Positions 1-10,700 of a stretch of DNA of 64,000 nucleotides are shown here, piece after piece. The notes under the pieces are model-generated. The model had not been told where the DNA came from. It saw nothing but the letters and a program-made list of their open reading frames with translations, and did not search any database. Each line of letters begins with the position of its first letter. Within the stretch, counting starts at the first letter, position 1. The DNA is from Posidonia oceanica (taxonomy: Eukaryota; Streptophyta; Magnoliopsida; Alismatales; Posidoniaceae): the NCBI GenBank assembly GCA_037176725.1, contig JAZBRS010000026.1, positions 102,903,501 to 102,967,500 of the forward strand, read 5' to 3'. The translations under genes were made by a program, and so were the position numbers.

Positions 1-156
1 GGACGCTAACTCCGTATCCTGGTGAGTCCATGGTTGCATCATTGGCCAGATTAACTCCGGTTTTCCTACTTACTAAGTTTTCACTTGTATGTGGGTTGGA
101 TGTCTTGGTTTTTTTTTTTTTTTTTTGGTTTTGTAAATTTTTTTGGTGTTTTGAGT

Positions 157-283
157 TATGTGATTTTTTTGGATTTTGGTTTATATGATTTTTTTGGATT
201 TTTGGGTTATATGATTTTTTTTGGTTTTTGGTTGTATGATTTTTTTGGATTTTTGGATTATATGATTTTTTTTGGATTTTGGG
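157..283. repeat. AT-rich minisatellite, ~25-26 bp x 5
   Basis: About five tandem copies of a T-rich unit of the form TATATGATTTTTTTGGATTT followed by a few more T and G bases, with small length changes. It follows a run of T at about 110-126. The short ORF that crosses it encodes only F/G/Y-rich sequence and is not a gene. Confidence 0.7.
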
Positions 284-627
284 TTCTTCTAATGGGGAAA
301 GATGAGTACCTATCTTAAGCATTAACCTCGGGGTTTGTTTCAACCAGATGAGTGGGCCTTACATTTGCGGGCGTGTCCCTTGGGTCATGCCTGCACTCTT
401 TTTTAAAGACTTCGGTCCACACACCAGTTCTAACTTGGGTTGCTACTCCTTGGGCCTTTTCAGTCCTTGACCACCTGGGGTTGCTTACTCCTTGCCTGTT
501 AGTGAGAATAGGATAGGGGAAGTTTTAGGATTTAGTGGACTCTCGGTTTTGGCTTAGGCCTTGATTCCTGCTTGCCTTTCTTTAGTCCTTAATGCATCTT
601 TCTATGGTATATACTTTTAGATGCATA

Positions 628-632
628 GACAG
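628..632. repeat. Target-site duplication of element A (left copy)
   Basis: GACAG lies immediately before the TGTTGACA start of the 5' LTR. It is repeated exactly at 28293-28297, immediately after the 3' LTR. A 5-bp duplication is normal for Ty3/gypsy integration. It fixes both ends of element A and shows that the two LTRs belong to one insertion. Confidence 0.95.
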
Positions 633-3600
633 TGTTGACACCCCATCTTGACAGGCTCGGATCATTTGGGACCTTCTGGTGACTTCTGGATCTAAACCTA
701 GGTCAAAACAACCCCCAACCCTCTTCATCTCACCCTTCAAAACAAGCCTAACTTGACCTAAGCCTACACCCTCTTCCCAAGCCCAAAACCTGCCCAAAAA
801 CCATAGGAAAACCCATCAACCCCTACTTAGCAAACCTACCCAAACACTTAAAAACTTTCAGCCCAAAACCATTCCCAAAAACCCTAGAAAACTTAGGTGA
901 AACCACCCTTTTTCTACACCTCAAAACCCCTCCAAAACTTGCTCAAAATCAGACCAAAGCCCTAGAACCAACATTAGAAATCCTAGGCTACACACTCCCC
1001 AATTTTCACCCCATTTCAAAACTTTTAAGCCTTCCTTTCACCTAAATTATCCTTTTCTCTCTCCTGGATTATCCTTTTCTCTCTCCTCTCTCTCTCCTAA
1101 TTATCCTCCCTCTTTTCATCCCCTTCTCTCTCTTTTTCTTGCCTGGCTGTGGGCCCCCTTTGTGCTTCTATCTCTTCTCTATCTTATTTCTATTTTTACC
1201 TTATTTTTGGCATTTTCCCTGACTTTTAAAAAATTATTCTCCTCCAACTCATCTCTTTCCCCTTTATTCTTCCTTTTTTCCTTTTCTTCTCCTTTCTCTT
1301 TTCCTTTTTTTTTCTTTTGCTAAAATCCATAAAAACCCTTAAAAATCCCTAAAACTCTAAAAATAAAGGGAAACAAACCAGAATCCTAAGAAAAATAATT
1401 AAAAATATTAAACAAACAATTAAAAACCTAAACCTAACCAAATCTAGCTAAGATAGAAAGCTAGGAGTGTAACCTAAAAAATACGAAATAACCAAAAGAA
1501 AATGCTATAAAATCAAGGAAAAAACTAAAATATAATCAAAACCAACCAAAAGTGAAAGCCCTATCAAAATAATCTAAAAACAAACCCTAAGAAGAAGTAA
1601 AACTATTAAAAACACTAAGACAAATAATTAATGAAAAAACTTAACTTAACAAACCCAAGAAGAACAACTTAAGAACTTAATTAAAAAGAAAATGAGAAAC
1701 AAATTAAAAAGATTTAAAGATACTTAATCAAACAAGAGAAACCTAACTAAAAAACATCAAGAGAACTTAACAAACAAAAAATCAAAAGTGTAATTTAAAG
1801 AAGACCTAAGAAAAATCCTAAAAAGACTAAAATCAAAAGCCCAAAACTCACTCTAATTAATCTAAAAATAAATCTTAAAAAATCCTAATTAACATCCCAA
1901 GTACTTAACAAGAAAAGCATAATTAAAAAATAACTTAAAAGGCTTAACAAACACTTAATCAAAATGGAAAACAAATTAAAAACAAAGAAAACCCTTAAAA
2001 TCCTAATCAAACCCAAAACCCCTCTAAAACCAGAATTAATCAACTAAAAACAGCCATTAAAAATTTAATCAAGATCCTAACTTACAGCACAATCATTCTA
2101 ATATTTTTACTTATTTTTATTTTATTTTTACTTAATTTATTTTCTCCTCTCTTTCCTTTCCATTTCTCTTTTCTTCCTATTTTTCTTCCTTTCCTCTTCT
2201 CCTGCTGGGCCCAGTCCAGCCCGTCCACCCTTTCCTTCTTTCTTTTTTTCTTTTTTCCTCAGCTTGCGGCCCGGCCCGCCTTCCTCCTTCTTCCTCTTCT
2301 ATCTTCTTCCTCTGCATTTTCCTTCTCCTCCCGCGAGCCTACAGCACTCCCTCTTCTTTTTTGAATTCGATTCTCCCTCTCCATCCAATCCAGCAACAGC
2401 TCGCCGCTTCTCTCTTGGCTCTCAGCGGATTTTCCGGCGAGGCATTTACTGCCTGTCTCCCTCGCCGCTTGTCTCCCTCAGTTGCAGTTCTCAGCGCCGG
2501 TGGAATTCGAATTCCACAGCTCGCGCCCAGCAACCTCAAGCCCTCTGATAAAGCCAGCCCTTCAGCCCCTCTTCCAATGCCTTTTCGCCATCCGAGAGAG
2601 AGAGCCAGAGAAATCCAGAGAATTCCCAAGCAAACTTCTCCTTCTTCTCCCTCTGAATTCAACAGCCTTCCCCTTCTTTTACCTCAGAAACCAAGCCCGT
2701 TCCAGCCTCCAATTCTCTTCCATTTTCATCCCCTAAATCCACCCAGAGTCCCAGCATTCCTCCTCCACCATTTCCCGGCCTTTCCACCCCTGAAAACACC
2801 TTCAATTCACCTGAACTCCACCGTAGAAACTAACTGCAACCCAACACCACCTCTCCTGAAATTGCCTTCACCACAGACCTCCACTCCATCCCAAACCTTC
2901 CCCAGTCACTCGCCTGAACTCCACCTCCCCAAGCCACCCAGCCTTCAGCCTTCTCCCCCCTCACAGGCCGAACCTTTCACCACAAACACTTACCGTCCCC
3001 TCTGACCAGAAAACCATCCAATCTGCAAACCCACTCCACAGCCCACCAAGACCCAATTCAACCACCCAGAATCGACCACCAGACCTCCAGCAATCTTCCA
3101 GAAGATCCCATCCGGCCTGAGGAGCAGCGGACACTCCCCCCGGTCTCCGGCTGCCTCTGTGAACCCAAGATCAGCCGAATCTTCCTCCGGTCTTCGCAGC
3201 AGCCTTCCAAGCATCCAGGAAGCTCCGGAGGGTCGCTCTGAGGAGATCCAAGCCGTCCCGAGCCATCGACGCCCTTTCCTCTCACCAGACGAGCTCCACC
3301 GGCGACCTCTGAAACCGCCTGCGTCGGGAGGACTTCCCAGCCACGAAAACAAGTAAACTCTTATTCCTTTAGCATAATCTTCCTCTCCTCTTGCTTTTCC
3401 CCCCCTTAGAATAGGTTTTTCTTCGCTCCTGCGCCGAGTCAACTCCGGCCAGAGTCGTCTTCTCCGGCGAGCCTCTCCGTGCGTCCCTCCGTTCCGGTCA
3501 GCAGAACAGCGTTCTAGCAGCACCCTCCGGTCCGCACGAGTCTTAGGAACACGCTCCGGCCTTCAGATCGCCGCGTCGTCGCGCCGATCGGCCGGGGTGC

Positions 3601-5539
3601 GCTTCTGAAGCTCTGCAGATCTCCGGTGGCTTCTCCGGCTCGCTCCAGCCCGCGTCGAGCTCCGCCGAGCGTCGTCCGAGCACCGTCTGGACCTGGAGAT
3701 GCTTCCCCGCCGGTCTGCGCTGCCCCAACATCCCTGTGCCGGCGTTCATGGACGCTGGCAGCTTGCTGCTACAGTGTCCATGGCCACCGGCCTTTGCACT
3801 GTTCATTTATTTTTCTCTTATCTAAGTCTTTTGGTAAATATTGCATTTCTGGTCTGGGTTCTTGTTATTTTGCATTCCAGTCCTTTATTTGATTTAATCT
3901 ACTGATTTCTGAACTGAAACTATATTAAATTGCATGAAATGTTTGTGGTTTTCCTTATTTGCATGCTGATCCATTTACTGTGCTTTTCTTCAGTAATAAG
4001 TTAGACTTTGGCCCTCCTGCTTTTGATTTTTGCACTTAAGTCCTGCAGTAGTTCAATTTAATTTAACGCATGAATTTTGTCATAGGAAATTGCATTCTGG
4101 GTCCTCTCTGTTTTCAGTATCTGCATCCTGATCCTCTGTCCTGTAGAACTTAGGTTTTATTTTTCATTTTTGCTTGTTGCATTGCATTTCTCCCCCTCTG
4201 TTTTCTGATTTTTGCATGTAGGTCCTCTTCTAATGCACAGTAATCATTTTAATGCATATTTAGCTTATTAAATTGTATTTTTGACCTTGCATATTTTAAA
4301 AATTGCATGTCAATCCTCTGTCTGCCCCTTTAATGCATATTTTGCTTCAAAAATTGCATTTTTGACCCTGCATGATTTGAAAATTACACATAGGTCCTCT
4401 ACATGCTTATAAAAATCATTTAAATGCATATTTTGCTTCAAAAATTGCATTTTATAGCCCCCCATGTTTGGAAAATTGCATGCAAATCCCCCATTTGCAT
4501 TCCCAGACTACTTAGGACCCTGTTTTTCTGGAAAAATTGCATTTTAGACCCTAATGATTTCAAAATTGCATTCCAATCTGCCACATGTTTTCAAAACTTG
4601 TCCTGATGCATACCCCTCTTGGAAAATTGCATTTTAAACCCTGCCTTTTGTAAAATTGCATGCAGACCCTCCTTTTTTAAATTCCTTGCATGAAAGTCCC
4701 AAACCCTTCAAAACCTTTGCATTTAGACCCCCATCCTTTCAAAATTGCATTTGAACCCCCAATTTTTCTGAAAAATCACCCTTAAGTATTTTCTTGTATT
4801 CTGCATGCATTGCATTCATGCATTCTAGCTTTTTGCATCCTTTGCACACACTTAAAGCTTTATTAGCTCCCATTTACATGGGGGGACCCGTCTGCACACC
4901 CCTAGGACCTCCTGAACACTTAGATCTATTCTTCTCCCCTGTTCTGGCCCCTCTGCCTTGAAGCTGGGACATCTTCCAATCCGGCCGTTGGATCTTCTCA
5001 AACAAGCTTCCCAGACGACCCCGGCGAAGCGCTCTTCAGCATGGACAAGCAGATTTCAGATCAGGCTCTAGATTTTCCAGGTACATCCTCCTAAACCCCT
5101 ACACAGCATTCATTTGCATACCATTTGCATTGCATGCATCGTTTTCGCTTTTTGTTTCCTCGATCATGTAGAATACGACTTCCTCTTCTTATCTATCAAT
5201 CCCGTTCCTCTTTTCGCGTATTCCCAAGTGTTTCGTGTCGTGTTTCCCCTGGATTCACCACTTATTGCGACTTTCTTCCCCTTTTCCACGATCCGATCGC
5301 GCCGCGAGCTTTGGGCAGCGTGCGAGACACATCGTGGGGCGGCTTAGTGGGAAACAGTCACAAAGCGGTGGTAATCCCTCCACTTGCTTATTCTCCGCAT
5401 TGTAGGTCTTCACACCTACTCTGCGTGGTCCTTAAACAGTGTCTGTTCTCACACACGCACTGTTTGCCTCCCCTTTCACTTTTCTCAACCTCTCTCTTTG
5501 CATTTGCATCTGCATGGTTTTGCCGAGGTTTTATTCCGT

Positions 5540-5825
5540 CTTTGGCACCGTTTTGCGTGCCCACTTCGCTTTTGGCACCGTTTTGCGTACCCGCTTCGCT
5601 TTTGGCACCGTTTTGCATGCCCGCTTCGCTTTTGGCACCGTTTTTGCGTGCCCACTTCGCTTTTGGCACCGTTTTGCGTGCCCGCTTCGCTTTTGGCACC
5701 GTTTTGCGTGCCCGCTTCGCTTTTGGCACCGTTTTTGCATGCCTGCTTCACTTTTGGCACCGTTTTGCGTGCCCGCTTCGCTTTTGGCACCGTTTCGCGT
5801 GCCCGCTTTGTTTCTGGCATTGTTT
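5540..5825 (+). repeat. 30-bp minisatellite in 5' LTR of A, ~9 clean copies
   Basis: The tandem unit of about 30 bp contains TTTTGGCACCGTTTTGCGTG followed by CCCGCTTCGC. There are nine good copies and then about three decayed ones running to about 5890. The 3' LTR carries about 13 good copies, which accounts for nearly all of the 115-bp LTR length difference. Cys/Phe/Arg-rich ORFs in all frames across it are a by-product of the repeat. Confidence 0.85.
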
Positions 5826-5971
5826 TGCGTGCCGATCTTGTTTTCTTGCACCGTTTTGCACGCCGCTCTCGTTTCTCGCATTGTTTCGCGTGTTTTACGC
5901 CGTTTTCTCTTGCATGTTGCCTGCATTGCTTGGTTTTACCGTTGTTTTGCTTTTTGGCTTGCATTTGCATA

Positions 5972-6310
5972 TAGGGCAGTGATGCTTACTGCCTGGAGTT
6001 CTCATGAGCCCTGTTTCGCCCGGTTCGGAACACAGACAGCGTTGCTGAGCGTTTAGACTGCACGTTTACTTTCCTTGCATTGCATCCCACCACTTAGAGC
6101 ACACCTATGAGCATTCATTCAGGCATTCATTGGCATTTAGGCATTCAAATTTGCATTTCCCTGCGAATGCGAGCGTAAGCCTAGAAAGACCGATTCTCGG
6201 GCGTGTCGGGGGTGCCTAACACCTTCTCCGTGCGTAACAGGAGTCCTTGCCCAGTCTTTTGGCCCGCAATGACCATATCGCCCTTATCCTAGGCATGAGT
6301 CATCTCATTT
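5972..6310 (+). promoter_or_regulatory. Conserved LTR end block shared by A, B and (in part) X
   Basis: Two sub-blocks are kept between LTRs that are otherwise strongly diverged. The first (about 5972-6050) contains GGCAGTGATGCTTACTGCC, which can fold with a 6-bp stem, followed by a CGCCCGGTTCGGAACACAG motif. The second (about 6160-6310) contains GGGGGTGCCTAACACCTTC and GCGTAACAGGAGTCCTTG. Antisense counterparts are at 55144-55490 (B), and at 43894-43982 for the first sub-block (X). The position near the LTR end suggests R/U5 functions such as 3' processing or an RNA structure. This is inferred from conservation only. Confidence 0.55.
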
Positions 6311-6426
6311 GCATGTATTTGCATTTGTTTTCCTTTGCATTGCTTTGCTTTGCATTTCTTGCTTGGTTTTGCGTGTTAACTCACGCATTTCCCCCGGTTT
6401 TCCTTGTCTCCCGATAATAGACACAG

Positions 6427-6441
6427 TGGCGACTCTGATTT
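6427..6441 (+). other. Primer-site-like relic inside the LTR of A
   Basis: TGGCGACTCTGATTT preceded by ACACAG lies about 120 bp before the true LTR end. It resembles the real junction (CTACAG then TGGCGACTCC). The same relic is in the 3' LTR at about 28170, and a decayed form is in B's LTR near 55031-55050. It may mark an older LTR end. Confidence 0.5.
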
Positions 6442-6549
6442 GTCTTATCTTCCTCTTTTTCCCTCTATTTTAAGTGTTTTCGAGTTGAGCCCTCCTCCTC
6501 GGACCCTCGTCGCTAATAGTAAGTCTGATTCTGATTGGGATTACTACAG

Positions 6550-6567
6550 TGGCGACTCCACTGGGGA
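6550..6567 (+). other. Primer-binding site of A (tRNA-Arg type)
   Basis: TGGCGACTCCACTGGGGA starts two bases after the LTR end. TGG is the complement of the tRNA CCA end. Ogre elements are known to use a tRNA-Arg primer with this kind of sequence. I did not align it to a tRNA. Confidence 0.8.
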
Positions 6568-7760
6568 TGACAGACTCCGGCTTTCGTTCCTGGCTTCTTC
6601 TTTTTTTTTTTCTTTTCCGCTCGCCTGTTTTGCAGCTTTGTCTGCCTTTTGTGCCTTCTTTGCCTGTTTTGCTCGCTTTTCTGTGCAAACTCCTAGCGAG
6701 TCGCCTCGTGGCTACTCTGCCTAGGTTTTGCACCTCCTTTGCCTCGGCTTGCGCTCTGTTTTGCTTTGCTTTGCCTGCTGTGGCGCTCTTACTTGATTGC
6801 TTGCTTGATTGCTTGCTTGTTGCTTGTTTGTTTCTCTGCTTCTGCTCTTACCTGCTTTAATGCTTACTTATCTTTCTTTATCTATCTGCTTATAATTGCT
6901 TTACTTCTCGCACAATGCATGTCTACATACTTGTTTGGCAACAATGCATGCTTTTTGAATGCTGAATGCTTTTCTTACACATTTGCTATGCCACTACGCA
7001 CGCACATGCCTTGCATATATGCCTTTTGACATGATGAATGCTCTTTCTTCAGTATCATGCTCACGAACACTCGCACATGCCATGCACTTGCCTTTTGCTG
7101 TGTTGTATGTTGTTTGCCTGCCATGTCTGACTGATTTTCTTCCCTTTCGCACGTGCCATACCTAGGATAGTAGAGACTTGTTTGCTCTCCCCATAGTTAA
7201 CTAAAAATGGCAAGTAAAAGGAACTTTTAGGAGTAACTAGAGACTTCAAACAATCCTTCACCCCCTTTGGTTAATAAAATGCGCAAGATAAAAGACTTTA
7301 ATCATTTGCATAAGCATCATATAGGGCATGCATCTTCTCATCTGAGTCCACCTATTAGTCTGCGAAGGACAGTCCCGGCCTCTTGTTCCACCGCTTTGAG
7401 CGTGGCGCGAGTCAGTCGGTCTGTCCCCCCTTGTCCGGGGGTCGTGTCGGTGTTAGTAGAGGGTACCACCCACGCTTTGGCGGGGTAGAGGCCACCAACG
7501 CACCACCCTGTCATTACCTGAGCTTTGGGCCAGGAGTTAGGCAGGGAACCCACTTTTCTGACCTGAGTCGGTGACCCGTACACCCAGGGATACCCGAAGT
7601 AGATCACCTGCTAGGATACACTAGTTAGGTAAGGGGGGCATACTAGAAAGCATACATATCATTCATGTCATTTAACTTAACTCATTTGCATTCGTCTTTT
7701 CAGTTTCTAACCTCAGTTTCCTTCTGTTTGCGTCAGCAGTGATCGGTAAGCGAGTTCCCC
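6568..7760 (+). other. Leader of element A before gag
   Basis: About 1.2 kb without a convincing gene. It begins with a T/C-rich run (6598-6620), continues through TGC/TTG-rich low-complexity sequence (about 6750-7030), and then becomes more GC-rich from about 7340. Short ORFs here have no recognisable domain. Confidence 0.6.
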
Positions 7761-10700
7761 TTGCTAGAGCTTGAGTACCGACCCTCGTTGACGCCCCTGT
7801 TGCGACCTTATTCGCGACCATTCCCCCCTTCTGAGCTATCCGCCTTTGCGACGATAGCTCCTATTAGGAATCGTCGCTTGCACATCCGGTGCAGCCCTGT
7901 TCTCACGCGCTCTAGGTCAGCAATGGCCCAGTACGTCAGTGAGCCTCTCTTCACTCCTGTCACGGAGGGTGTTTCCGTTCCGACCCCTCTGGTTGCTCCT
8001 TCTGTCCCTCTTGTTTCCCCTCCGACGCCAGGGTTTCCTCCCCTGGCGCCTCTAGGATCCCAGTATGTCCCGGGACAGTGGCAAGCATCTCTTCCTCCGG
8101 ATCCGGTCGCCGAGTCTATCTTGATGACCGTTACTCGCGCTTCGGAGACGCCACTGCCCCCTCCATCCCAGGGATACGTCGCCTTCGACATCCCTCCTAC
8201 CACTGCTGCGACTTTTTCTGTAGAACCTCTTCCTCCCGGACAGTCTGTGTCCGTGCCATTTGCTTCTCAACCTTCGCCGGCACTGCACTTCAGCGTCCCC
8301 ACGGGCGAGACGCCTGAGGCGCAGTACCAGCACCTGATGGAGCTTGCCCAGAGACTGCAGGGCATGGCTCTATCGGTTCGTCCTTCCTGTGCTCCTGTCG
8401 TTCCTGAGGTTCCTTTGAGTCCAGTTCCTGCACCTCATGCATCTACCTCCACACCTTCGCCTCGACCATCGTCTCAACTGCTCACGGTTCCGACGATGGG
8501 GGCCCGTCTACCGCCTCCTGCTGCACAACACTTAGCACAGCATGCTCCTCTTCCCCCTGATGGTCAGTCCTTTGGACCGGCTGGAGCCCAGTACCTCACT
8601 GGCTCGCTGTCTGGCACCCCGCCTGTACAGCAACTGGTGCTCCGTCATCCTACCCCTATCACAGCACAGCATGGCATCTACTCTTCTCCTTTGCATCAAG
8701 CCCAGCATCCTGCATACACTCCTGCATACACAGTTCCCCAGCACGGATACGTCGGCCATCCCGTTGCTCCACCAGGCGACGCTATGGTAGATCTGGAGGA
8801 GCACTTAGGTGCGACCCATTCGGCGTATGTGCTCACTACCCCTGCTGATCCCTCCCCTATAGCAGCAACTCCGGACCCCATCAACAACCGAATGGACGTC
8901 CTGGAGAAGGCACTACGACTAGTGCAGGGTACTGAGCACCAGACCTACCAATTTCGGGACCTCTGCTGCTTTCCAGAGGCGGTACTCCCTCCGAAGTTCA
9001 AAATCCCGGACTTCGAGAAATACAATGGTAGGGGCTGCCCCGTGGCACACCTGAAGGCGTATTGCGGTGATCTCGCTCAGCTTCAGGCTGACGAAAGGTT
9101 GCTGATCTGCCTGTTCCAGAAGAGTTTGACCGGGCCGGCACTCAAGTGGTTTACATCGCTTGATATGTCAGCCATTAAGACTTGGAACGACCTCAGTCAG
9201 GCATTCCTGGAACAATACTCCTTCAACCTCGATCTAGTCCCAAAGCGGGTGGACTTGATCGCAATCAAGCAGAATTTCGGCGAGCCGTTCGGGGAGTACG
9301 TCGGCCGCTGGCGCGCCCTTGCCTCTCAGGTTCGAGATAGACCCTCTGACGAGGAGTCTATTGAGATCGTCATCAAAGGGGCGCAGCCGTCTCTCGGAGC
9401 TCTGCTTAGCATCCAACCAGTCACTACTTTTGCAGCACTCATCAGAGCTGGAGTGCGCGTGGAGAGTTCTTTGCGGAGTGGCAACTTCCCGGCTCTCTCT
9501 GCGTTCACTAAGCAGGCCGCGATCAGCAGTAACAGTGCCAACAGCAGCGCCTCCAACAACAACAGCGGCAGCAACAACAACCGCCCGAAGAGGAAGGACT
9601 CGCCGAAAACCGCTGTTGCATTTCTCGACTCCCCTGCTGTGCCTGTTCGCTTGCCATCCCGGCCTGCCCCAGCTCAGATGGTGTACGCTCCTGCACCTAG
9701 GAATCCACCCACACCACAGATCACAACCACCGCTAGACCGGTCTACCCTGCCGCACCGGTTCAGCAAGGCTCATACCAGAGGCAAAGAAGGCCACTCACT
9801 GAGAAGCGGAAATTCGCCCCACTGGTGGAACCGCTCACGGTCATCTTGCCAAAGGTTGCATCGCTCCTGAAGTTCCCGGAGGTTCGTCCGCCCCCAAATC
9901 CCCTACCGCATTGGTTTAGGGCGAACCTCTTCTGCAATTTCCATCGAAGTGCCGGGCATTCGACGGACAATTGCTTCTCCTTGCGGAACGTTATTCAGGA
10001 TTTAATCGAATCGGGAACGATTGTGATTGACACGCATGAGGCATCCACTCAAGCACACACACATGCATCTGCACATTCAGCTGTTCCCCCTCATTCTGGC
10101 ATCATCCACCAACCCCTACCGGAGCACTCTTATCCGGGAGGGGCCGGAACCTCAGGCATCCATTCTGTCTTTCCTTCTAGGCCTACTACCTCCGTGGTAG
10201 ACCCTTCTGATCTTATCTCTGATATTTCTGAGCCTTTCCCTGTAAATCTCTATCTTGCGGCAATTGCCGGCTCTGAGTCGGGAGTTCACACGATCCGACC
10301 GCGTGCCAGGCCGGAGCGCCCCTCCGCGCCCCCCGTTGTGCTTCCTCAGGCTCAATCCCCTGTACACCTTCTAGCTAGGGCCCAGCCTAGATCCCCTGTC
10401 CACCTCTTAGGGCGACCTCAGCTAGAATCCCATGTACACCTTCTAGGCAGACCTCAACCTGCCCCAGCCTTCCCACCCCAACAACCATACCCTCTAGGCA
10501 GACCTCAATACCCTGTAGGTCCCCCTGTAACCCCTCCTGTGCTCGCAGCACGTGTTCCAGTGGTTATTGACTTAACCTTGGACACCCATCGCGTCCCTTA
10601 CAACTACGCCACAGAAATGTGTGCGGAAGTAACGCGATCGGGGAGGGTCTACAGGCCCCCAGCACCGGCAATTAGGCCAAATCACCCCAAGCCTGCTATG

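Larger units (their letters stand above)
1..632. other. Left flank of element A, probably 3' non-coding part of element C
   Basis: This stretch is continuous with position 28298 once element A and one copy of its target duplication are removed. It therefore lies beyond the integrase end of the minus-strand element C. I see no gene in it and no copy of C's LTR (38471-39990), so C's other LTR must lie left of the window. The first bases (GGACGCTAACTCC) resemble half of the palindromic units described for M, P and X, so part of it could come from another element. Confidence 0.45.
633..6548 (+). repeat. 5' LTR of element A (5916 bp)
   Basis: It starts TGTTGACACCCC and ends GGGATTACTACA, and is repeated almost exactly at 22262-28292. 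In order it holds a C/A-rich start, a pyrimidine-rich stretch (about 1040-1310), an A-rich tract of about 780 bp (1320-2110), a GC-rich C-rich block (about 2200-3770), a region of diffuse repeats around AAAATTGCATTTT (about 4050-4800), a 30-bp minisatellite (5540-5825) and a conserved end region (5970-6310). Long ORFs inside (for example 2361-3005) are judged not to be genes. I could not place a TATA box or the R region with confidence. Confidence 0.95.

Noticed and set aside
1503..1515. CTATAAAATC as a TATA box in the LTR of A
   Set aside because: It lies in an A-rich tract where such words are expected by chance, and the surroundings do not look like a promoter.
1320..2110. Telomere-like AAACCCTAAA words in the A-rich part of the LTR
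   Set aside because: They are scattered and imperfect with no head-to-tail heptamer run; base composition explains them.
2361..3005. A 214-codon Pro/Ser-rich ORF in the LTR of A, repeated at 23987-24631
   Set aside because: The two copies agree only because the LTRs are near-identical. Several frames are open across the same C/T-rich block, and there is no domain.
5388..6056. Long Cys/Phe-rich and Lys/Arg-rich ORFs in several frames (also 26749-27800 and 55472-56048)
   Set aside because: They follow the 30-bp minisatellite, whose period is a multiple of three, so open frames appear on both strands without coding.
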